DNA from: an uncultured Oscillospiraceae bacterium
GTDB lineage: Bacteria > Bacillota > Clostridia > Oscillospirales > Ruminococcaceae
Direction of reading: 5' to 3'
Assembly (NCBI GenBank): GCA_900556525.1
Contig: USOZ01000017.1
Coordinates: forward strand, 1-16,363
DNA length: 16,363 nt
Part shown: in pieces, positions 1-4,233 of the stretch
Numbering within the stretch: the stretch's first letter is position 1
How the letters are laid out: every line of letters starts with the position of its first letter
The notes under the pieces: model-generated
The model's database searches: none
What the model was told of the DNA's origin: nothing
What the model saw: only the letters and a program-made list of their open reading frames with translations
Made by a program: the position numbers and the translations under genes

Positions 1-724
1 CAACCGCGGGCGTGTACACGCGGGCAAAACGCGTGATGAAGTTTTCTGCGCGCGCCTTATGTTCGCCCGCATTTTCAACGAGTTCGAGTATCTTTGATAC
101 GGTAGATTCGCCGAATTCCGCAGTAACGCGGCAGCGAAGCAGACCACTGATATTCACGCAGCCGCTTATAAGCGCCGAACCAACGTTCACGTCGCGCGGC
201 ACGGATTCACCCGTTACCGAGGACGTGTCTACGGAAGAACTTCCCTCCTCGACCGTACAGTCGAGCGGAATTTTCTCACCGGGGCGTATAACGATAATGT
301 CGCCGATCTTTACTTCCTCGGGGCTTACTTCCTCTATCGCTCCGTCACGCTCAAGATTCGCGCTGTCGGGGCGAATGTCCATAAGCGCCGAAATGCTCTT
401 GCGGCTCTTTGAAACCGCACAGCTCTGGAAAAGCTCACCTACTTGATACAAGAGAACTACCATTACCGCCTCGCGGTAATCCCTGAGACAGAACGCGCCC
501 ACCGACGCTATCGCCATAAGGAAATTTTCGTCGAGGAACTGCCCGCTGAACAATCCTCTTACAGCTTTCCAGAGAACGTCATAACCGATGACCAGATAAA
601 CTGCGGCGAAGCTGCAAGGCTCTATCCATGCAGGAAGTTCGGCAAACGGGACGATATATCCCGCAGCAAATAAAACCGCCGCAATAATTATTCTTATAAG
701 CGATTTTTTCTGTTTTCTGCTCAT
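1..724 (-). CDS. P1B-type heavy-metal-translocating ATPase, N-terminal part (cut by window edge)
   Basis: The reading frame is open from the ATG at 722-724 to the left edge, giving 241 residues. It shows three hydrophobic stretches (about residues 8-28, 38-60 and 67-95) followed by the actuator domain with the dephosphorylation motif TGES at about residues 171-174, inside SSVTGESVPRD. The arrangement of helices, then GEKIPLDC and TGES, is that of metal-exporting P1B ATPases. The phosphorylation loop, the CPx metal site and the ATP-binding domain lie outside the window, so the metal cannot be read directly. The protein starts without its own N-terminal HMA domain; a separate HMA protein is encoded 16 bp upstream. 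The start is supported by AGAGGTG just before it. It is the fourth gene of the operon led by the ArsR-family repressor, which argues for Zn/Cd/Pb-type export, by inference. Confidence 0.9.
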   Translation of the reverse strand, partial: MSRKQKKSLIRIIIAAVLFAAGYIVPFAELPAWIEPCSFAAVYLVIGYDVLWKAVRGLFSGQFLDENFLMAIASVGAFCLRDYREAVMVVLLYQVGELFQSCAVSKSRKSISALMDIRPDSANLERDGAIEEVSPEEVKIGDIIVIRPGEKIPLDCTVEEGSSSVDTSSVTGESVPRDVNVGSALISGCVNISGLLRCRVTAEFGESTVSKILELVENAGEHKARAENFITRFARVYTPAV

Positions 725-740
725 AACGGCACCTCTGAAA

Positions 741-959
741 TTACAGATTTATTACACAGTCGGGTTCAATTTTTTTGCAGATCTTAACGACCTTTTTCAT
801 AATGTCCTTGTGGCTTGCTTCGTCGGTCGTTATCATCATTTTCTGTGTCATAAAGCTTATCGAAACATTTTCGACGCCTTCAATTTCGGAAACAGCCTGT
901 TCCATTTTTGCCGCGCAGTTTGCGCAATCGAGATCCGTAAGTTCGTACACCTTTTTCAT
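741..959 (-). CDS. Free-standing HMA (heavy-metal-associated) domain protein
   Basis: This is a 72-residue protein made of a single HMA ferredoxin-like domain. The metal-binding loop is DLDCANCA with C12 and C15, and AAKMEQAVSEIEGV matches the first helix of the family. Such domains bind soft metal ions through the two cysteines and pass them to, or regulate, the partner P1B ATPase. The ATG at 957-959 is preferred because AAAGGAC lies about 10 nt upstream. A longer in-frame start at 992 would overlap the upstream methyltransferase and place the ribosome site inside the gene. It ends 16 bp before the ATPase, so it supplies in trans the domain that many ATPases carry at their N terminus. The acidic context (D9, D11) resembles Zn/Cd-type HMA loops, but metal choice is inferred. 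Confidence 0.9.
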   Translation of the reverse strand: MKKVYELTDLDCANCAAKMEQAVSEIEGVENVSISFMTQKMMITTDEASHKDIMKKVVKICKKIEPDCVINL

Positions 960-978
960 AATCTTTTGTCCTTTCGTT

Positions 979-1578
979 TTATCTTTTTTCAATAACCGCG
1001 AATCCGCAAGGAAGTTTTCCGCGGATAATTTTCATTTTGACCCGCCCGAGTCCGCAGCTTTTCAGCATTTCAAAATAACTCTCGGGCGTGTACGAAGTGC
1101 TTAATCTGAAGCCTACAAACTTGTACAAACCGATAAGCACGGGCGCTTTTCCGAACGTTAAAAACGTCGGAAGAATAAGCCGTCCGCCCTTTCGGGTAAC
1201 TCTGTACAGCTCCGAAATCGCCTTTTGGGGATCGTCAATAAGATGAAGTACATTCCCCGCCATAACTACATCGTAGCTCTCGTCCGCGTCGGAAAGCGCT
1301 GTTATGTCACGTTCGCCGAACGAAACGTTATTGATATTGTTTTTTCTGCACTTTTTCCGCGCCTGCTCAAGCATCGACAGCGAAAGGTCCGTACACATCA
1401 CATGACTTGCTTTTTCAGCTGCAGCAAGCGTGAGCTGACCCGTTCCCGCCGCGCAGTCGAGAACCTCTGCGCCAAACGGCACAAGTGTACGAACTCCCGT
1501 GAGCATTGTGCGGTAAACCTTTCTGTTAAACCATTGCGCAGCGTCATAAAAGCAAGCGATATTATCCCAGAAGCTCAT
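979..1578 (-). CDS. Class I SAM-dependent methyltransferase (UbiE/Methyltransf_11-like)
   Basis: The protein is 199 residues long with the Rossmann-fold SAM site VLDCAAGTGQLT at about residues 39-50, an acidic residue ending strand 2 (CTDLSLSMLEQAR), and the post-II motif YDVVMAGNVLHLIDD. These mark a small-molecule class I methyltransferase. The start has an excellent AGGAGG six bases upstream and lies 14 bp after the repressor's stop. The substrate cannot be read from the sequence. Its place between an ArsR-family repressor and an HMA protein/P1B ATPase suggests metal or metalloid chemistry, or simply co-regulation. It lacks the CC-rich features of arsenite methyltransferases (ArsM), so ArsM is not supported. 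Confidence 0.85.
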   Translation of the reverse strand: MSFWDNIACFYDAAQWFNRKVYRTMLTGVRTLVPFGAEVLDCAAGTGQLTLAAAEKASHVMCTDLSLSMLEQARKKCRKNNINNVSFGERDITALSDADESYDVVMAGNVLHLIDDPQKAISELYRVTRKGGRLILPTFLTFGKAPVLIGLYKFVGFRLSTSYTPESYFEMLKSCGLGRVKMKIIRGKLPCGFAVIEKR

Positions 1579-1592
1579 AAAATGCCTCCTAT

Positions 1593-1955
1593 TTATTCTT
1601 CAATATGCTCGATTCCCTGTCCGATTATAGAACGCACATGGTCGTCTGCAAGCGAATAAAAAATCGTTTTTCCCTCTCTGCGGTACTTAACAAGGCAAGC
1701 CTGCTTCAGAACGCGCAGCTGGTGCGAGATCGCCGAAACGCTCATTCCGAGCAGCGAAGCTATATCGCAAACGCAAAGCTCGGCTTCAAAAAGCGCGTAA
1801 AGGATCTTTATTCTGGTACTGTCGCCGAAAACCTTGTACAGCTCTGCGAGGTCGTACAAAATTTCCTCTTGCGGCATTGATTCCTGTATTTTTTCGATAA
1901 GCGCGTCGTGCGCATGGTGAAATTCGCAGGACGGGACCGCTTCTCTGTCTGTCAT
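1593..1955 (-). CDS. ArsR/SmtB-family metal-sensing repressor with both alpha3N- and alpha5-type metal ligands
   Basis: This 120-residue winged-helix repressor has helix-turn-helix MSVSAISHQLRVLKQA (about residues 71-86) and wing YRREGKTIFYSL. In SmtB/CadC relatives metals bind at an alpha3N site (N-terminal cysteine plus CxC in helix 3) or an alpha5 site (DxH...HxxE). Both look intact: C10 with nearby H13, H14 and H16, plus C61 and C63 in ELCVCD; and D104, H106, H117 and E120 at the C terminus. This points to a Zn/Cd/Pb-type sensor rather than an arsenite sensor. It is the first gene of the operon and sits behind a strong promoter with a palindromic operator, so autoregulation is expected. 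The start has GGGAGTG upstream. Confidence 0.93.
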   Translation of the reverse strand: MTDREAVPSCEFHHAHDALIEKIQESMPQEEILYDLAELYKVFGDSTRIKILYALFEAELCVCDIASLLGMSVSAISHQLRVLKQACLVKYRREGKTIFYSLADDHVRSIIGQGIEHIEE

Positions 1956-1982
1956 TTTACCACTCCCTCATTTTAGGATTTG

Positions 1983-2008
1983 AACACTTGAATGATTGTT
2001 CAACTGTT
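1983..2008. promoter_or_regulatory. 12-2-12 imperfect palindrome, ArsR/SmtB-type operator
   Basis: Two 12-base arms (1983-1994 and 1997-2008) around a 2-base centre match at 9 of 12 positions. The core is TTGAA-N6-TTCAA (1988-2003). An overlapping 7-base perfect repeat, TTGAACA/TGTTCAA, sits at 1980-1986 and 1997-2003. The form is that of SmtB/CadC/CzrA operators. It lies just downstream of the -10 element of the repressor promoter, where bound repressor would block transcription. Confidence 0.8.
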
Positions 2009-2017
2009 TATGCTTAC

Positions 2018-2046
2018 AGTATAGCACCGCCAACCTGTTTTGTCAA
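2018..2046 (-). promoter_or_regulatory. Sigma-A promoter of the metal operon
   Basis: On the minus strand TTGACA (2046-2041) is followed by a 17-base spacer and TATACT (2023-2018). Transcription would start near 2011 and run straight into the operator at 1983-2008 and the repressor gene. Confidence 0.9.
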
Positions 2047-2074
2047 TAGGTTTTTTAAAATTTTTCTTTAAAGA

Positions 2075-2103
2075 TTGATTTTCGCTGAAATATATGGTAT
2101 TAT
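2075..2103 (+). promoter_or_regulatory. Sigma-A promoter for the membrane protein / phosphatase pair
   Basis: TTGATT (2075-2080), a 17-base spacer and TATTAT (2098-2103) lie about 30 bases upstream of the first ATG. It is divergent from the metal operon promoter and 28 bases from its -35 element. Confidence 0.7.
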
Positions 2104-2133
2104 CTTATATAAATTACATGAGGAGCTGAGGAA

Positions 2134-2370
2134 ATGAAAAAACTCAAAATAGCGTGGATATGCTGCTTCGCTGTAGCCGCCGCGGCACTTGCTGTCGGCG
2201 CTTCATTCCATGGATACCGCATAAATCCCGACGACGCCGAAAAGTTCAAGCTCGGCGTGGCAATGGGCGTATCAATGCTCGAAATTTTCGCAGTGTCTGC
2301 CGCAGCGGGTATTGTGCTGTTTACACTACGGAAAAAGAAAAAGCGAAGTACAACGTTTGAAAGGAATTGA
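2134..2370 (+). CDS. Small two-helix membrane protein of unknown function
   Basis: The 78-residue protein has an N-terminal hydrophobic helix (about residues 6-24, starting KIAWICC), a short polar segment FHGYRINPDDAEKF, a second helix (about residues 42-64) and a basic tail RKKKKRS. The positive tail suggests a cytoplasmic C terminus. The start is set by AGGAG eight bases upstream. No family was recognised. The stop is one base before the next gene, whose ribosome site lies within this gene's last codons, so the two are probably translationally coupled. The N-terminal helix might be a signal peptide rather than an anchor. Confidence 0.7.
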   Translation: MKKLKIAWICCFAVAAAALAVGASFHGYRINPDDAEKFKLGVAMGVSMLEIFAVSAAAGIVLFTLRKKKKRSTTFERN

Positions 2371-2371
2371 A

Positions 2372-2821
2372 ATGCCCAATATCCTATTTATCTGCCACGG
2401 CAACATCTGCCGCTCGCCTATGGCTGAATTTGTCATGAAGGATCTCGTCGAAAAGTGCGGAAAATCCGACGATTTCCTTATCGAATCGCGCGCGACCTCG
2501 ACCGAAGAAATCGGCAATCCCGTTCATCAGGGAACGCGCCGAAAACTTGCCGAACATGGCATTTCCTGCTCGGGAAAGCGCGCCGTACAGCTTCGCAAAA
2601 GCGACTATGAAAAATACGATCTGCTGATATGTATGGACGATTGGAACGTGCGCAACACGCTCCGCATTATAGTCAGCGACCCTCAGAACAAGGTCAGAAA
2701 ACTGCTGTCGTTCGCGGGTGAATCGGGCGACATTGCCGACCCGTGGTATACGGGAAACTTCGACGAAACCTACGACGACGTTCTGCGCGGCTGCACCGCC
2801 CTGCTGGAAAAGCTGACCTGA
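2372..2821 (+). CDS. Low-molecular-weight protein-tyrosine phosphatase
   Basis: This 149-residue protein has the complete LMW-PTP signature. The P-loop is ICHGNICRSPMAE near the N terminus (nucleophile C8, R14, CX5R pattern), and the general-acid loop DPWYTGNFDETYDD starts at D123. The family dephosphorylates phosphotyrosine; in Firmicutes it often counteracts BY-kinases or acts on arginine phosphate, but nothing nearby identifies its target. A longer in-frame start at 2312 exists, but AAAGGA just upstream of 2372 and the P-loop at residue 7 fix this start. A terminator follows 40 bases after the stop. Confidence 0.95.
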   Translation: MPNILFICHGNICRSPMAEFVMKDLVEKCGKSDDFLIESRATSTEEIGNPVHQGTRRKLAEHGISCSGKRAVQLRKSDYEKYDLLICMDDWNVRNTLRIIVSDPQNKVRKLLSFAGESGDIADPWYTGNFDETYDDVLRGCTALLEKLT

Positions 2822-2850
2822 CGCCGCAGCAATCGCGCCGCAGGCTGAAC

Positions 2851-2881
2851 AAAAGTAAAAGGCTCCCGAAAATCGGAAGCC
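2851..2881. terminator. Bidirectional intrinsic terminator
   Basis: GGCTCCCGA (2861-2869) pairs with TCGGAAGCC (2873-2881) apart from one C-A mismatch, with loop AAA. Plus-strand transcripts from the phosphatase gene meet CTTTATTT. Minus-strand transcripts meet a better T tract (TTTTACTTTT at 2860-2851), so it also ends the untranslated minus-strand RNA described next. Confidence 0.8.
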
Positions 2882-3016
2882 CTTTATTTAACCGCCACGC
2901 CGGACATGGAATATAAAACCCGCACGAAGCAGGGTGGGTAAGATCGCTTGACAGGTTCACGCTCCCTTCTTCCGCAGTACGGGAGGTCTGCAATCCGCTG
3001 TCATAGAGAAATCCCA
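2851..3016 (-). ncRNA. Candidate structured small RNA downstream of the DUF1292 gene
   Basis: This stretch has no convincing gene on either strand. Read on the minus strand it holds nested helices: TGACAG (about 3004-2999) with CTGTCA, inside which TTGCAG pairs with CTGCGG and the loop CTCCC can pair with downstream GGGAG as a pseudoknot. Two more hairpins follow (ACCC-GC/GC-GGGT with loop TTCGT; CCATG/CGTGG), then a terminator with a T tail. TATAAT boxes at 3022-3017 and 3037-3032 lie just upstream, though their -35 elements are weak. It may therefore be processed from the DUF1292 transcript. I could not match it to 6S, SRP, tmRNA or a riboswitch class. Its existence as an RNA is inference. 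Confidence 0.5.
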
Positions 3017-3072
3017 ATTATAATGTGTTGGATTATAGTAACCATGCGTATCGCACGCAGCAGTAAATTTTT

Positions 3073-3369
3073 TTATTCTTCGTCGCCGAATTTGTCGTTG
3101 AACAATTCCATAAACGCGTCGCCGATCTTCGAGTAAAGTTCCTCGTCGTCAACGGTTTTCAGCGTGCACTGTTCCTCGTTTTCATCGTCGATAACTTCGA
3201 GAATGATAAATTCGACCTCTTCGCCGTCAACATCGTCGTCCTCAACGTAAGGCGTGAGCGCCGCGTATGTTTTTCCGTCAAGTTCAACTGTATCAATAAG
3301 CTCGAACTCCTCGCCGTCAAGGTCGACGATGACGGGTTCGTATTCTTCTAAATCAAGTTCTTCGGACAT
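3073..3369 (-). CDS. DUF1292 family protein (YrzB-like)
   Basis: This 98-residue, strongly acidic protein (many D and E, e.g. EDDDVDGEEVEF) has the order LDGEEFELIDTVELDGKTYAALTPY...FIILEVIDDENEEQCTLKTVDDEELYSKIGDAF, typical of the DUF1292 family of Firmicutes. The function of the family is unknown; in many Clostridia it is encoded near ruvX/yrzL. Those genes are absent here and the gene stands alone with its own promoter. The start is supported by AAAGGA upstream. Confidence 0.88.
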   Translation of the reverse strand: MSEELDLEEYEPVIVDLDGEEFELIDTVELDGKTYAALTPYVEDDDVDGEEVEFIILEVIDDENEEQCTLKTVDDEELYSKIGDAFMELFNDKFGDEE

Positions 3370-3418
3370 AATGTTTTCCTTTCGTGCTTATGCAAATATG
3401 ATGTGCGTCAACAGTTTT

Positions 3419-3447
3419 ATTATACACCGACGAGGCCAAAAAGTCAA
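3419..3447 (-). promoter_or_regulatory. Sigma-A promoter of the DUF1292 gene
   Basis: TTGACT (3447-3442), a 17-base spacer and TATAAT (3424-3419) on the minus strand, about 50 bases upstream of the start codon. Confidence 0.85.
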
Positions 3448-3524
3448 TACGATTTTGTGTCGTATTTGTGGTTTTGCTTTGAATTTCCACAGACTGCACA
3501 TAAGCGTAACCGCAAAATCATGTA

Positions 3525-3537
3525 ATTTGTCACAAAT
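3525..3537. promoter_or_regulatory. Perfect palindrome upstream of the large-RNA promoter, candidate regulator site
   Basis: ATTTGT-C-ACAAAT is a perfect 6-1-6 inverted repeat ending 7 bases before the -35 box at 3545. That is a typical activator position, or an upstream repressor site. The binding protein is unknown. Confidence 0.4.
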
Positions 3538-3544
3538 AAACCTG

Positions 3545-3573
3545 TTGACAAAAGCATATTTTTGTGGTATTCT
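3545..3573 (+). promoter_or_regulatory. Strong sigma-A promoter of the gene-poor transcript
   Basis: TTGACA (3545-3550), a 17-base AT-rich spacer and TATTCT (3568-3573). Transcription would begin near 3580. No convincing protein gene lies downstream before the terminator at 4143. Confidence 0.85.
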
Positions 3574-4025
3574 TATATCAAGGAAAGAAACCGGAGGCTC
3601 AAATGAGCAGATAAGGAAGATTTCCCGAGGCTTCAGAAAAGCGTAATTCTAAAAAATCTTATCTTCTTTCTATACAGTAAGATTTCGGCAATTCTGAGAT
3701 GCATCGCTCGTCCGTTACCGCGATGTAAATTTAACCGGAAAGGAAGCGAGTCCAATGGAAACAGAAGAGATATGTGAACAGTCTTTATCGGGCGTTGGCT
3801 CGTCCGGAAACGAAAGGTAACAAAAGAAACGATCGGCTCGGCGTATACGCACAGGGCAGATGTTCAGAACAGAGCGTTTAGCTTTAATTCCTGTTTCGGA
3901 AGCACAAACGATAAAGGCACGCTGTATAGAACACGAAACGGTTATAGAACCGATTTCCGCTATATGCGTTAAAATAAAAAATTGAAATTTTTCTTAGGAG
4001 TGGTTTCCAATGCACTTCATCAAGG

Positions 4026-4125
4026 TTCAGACATTCTAAAGAAAGGTAAGAACTCCGATGTACGCATAATTACAATTCAGGAACTACTACGAAAGGTAAT
4101 TATTCCGATGCAGTAAGCAAGTTTA
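4026..4125 (+). repeat. 50-nt imperfect tandem repeat, two copies
   Basis: Copies at 4026-4075 and 4076-4125 match at about 29 of 50 positions, all gap-free. Both begin TTCAG and share the block GAAAGGTAA-N4-TCCGATG (4041-4060 and 4091-4110). GAAAGGTAA also occurs at 3812-3820. The repeat lies inside the candidate large RNA. Confidence 0.75.
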
Positions 4126-4142
4126 AAATTGAATAACATAAC

Positions 4143-4172
4143 AACAGGCTGTGCAGATGCGCAGCCTGTTTT
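4143..4172 (+). terminator. Strong intrinsic terminator of the candidate large RNA
   Basis: A 12-bp stem (4143-4154 with 4159-4170, one G-U pair) with loop AGAT is followed by TTTT at 4169-4172 and further T residues. The stem is symmetric enough to also stop minus-strand transcripts weakly. Confidence 0.85.
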
Positions 4173-4189
4173 GCGTTTACCGAAACCAC

Positions 4190-4223
4190 AGCGCCCGATA
4201 CTCCTTTCGGAATATCGGGCGCT
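4190..4223 (-). terminator. Long hairpin after the surface-protein gene, probable terminator or 3' stabiliser
   Basis: AGCGCCCGATA (4190-4200) and TATCGGGCGCT (4213-4223) are perfectly complementary. On the minus strand the stem extends through TTCC/GGAG to a GAAA tetraloop, giving 15 consecutive pairs including one U-G. It begins 11 bases after the stop codon of the 990-residue gene. The downstream minus-strand sequence is poor in T, so it may protect the mRNA 3' end rather than act as a classical terminator. Confidence 0.6.
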
Positions 4224-4233
4224 CGCTTTATCG

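Larger units (their letters stand above)
3580..4172 (+). ncRNA. Candidate large structured noncoding RNA (about 590 nt)
   Basis: The segment runs from a consensus promoter to a strong intrinsic terminator and holds no reading frame longer than about 41 codons. Helices visible by eye: CATCGC (3702-3707) with GCGATG (3720-3725); CGAG-T-CCAATG (3747-3757) with CGTTGGCTCG (3793-3802); ACAGG (3851-3855) with CCTGT (3890-3894); and a long arm pairing ACGC/TATAG (3919-3929) with CTATA/GCGT (3960-3969), capped by CGGTT-ATAG-AACCG (3939-3952). A 50-nt repeat with GAAAGGTAA follows near the 3' end. TCCGTTA in the first loop can pair with TAACCGGA (3732-3740) as a pseudoknot. Size and ornament recall OLE, GOLLD and ROOL RNAs, but I cannot assign it to any of them. 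The alternative is a set of very short reading frames (see findings) or a decayed gene. Confidence 0.55.

Noticed and set aside
1..724. Assigning the ATPase as copper (CopA) or cadmium (CadA)
   Set aside because: The metal-selecting CPx and downstream transmembrane motifs are outside the window; only the operon context favours a Zn/Cd/Pb type.
979..1659. Plus-strand reading frames of 100-144 codons opposite the methyltransferase and repressor genes
   Set aside because: They lie antisense to well-recognised genes, lack ribosome sites and have no family features.
2880..3016. Signal recognition particle RNA on the plus strand (CTGCAATCCGC next to GGGAGGT resembles the SRP Alu domain)
   Set aside because: No S-domain motif (GTCAGGTCCGGAAGGAAGCAGC-like) is present, and the bases between do not form the expected helices. 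The terminator suits the minus strand better.
2851..3016. 6S RNA on the minus strand
   Set aside because: The size fits, but the 5' and 3' ends do not form a closing stem and there is no large open central bubble.
3821..3982. A 41-codon gene starting at 3860
   Set aside because: AGGG is only three bases from the ATG, the region is strongly self-complementary, and an open stretch of about 54 codons can easily occur by chance. It is kept as a possibility in findings, not as a gene.
4026..4125. CRISPR array
   Set aside because: Only two imperfect 50-nt copies, with no regular repeat-spacer pattern and no cas genes.
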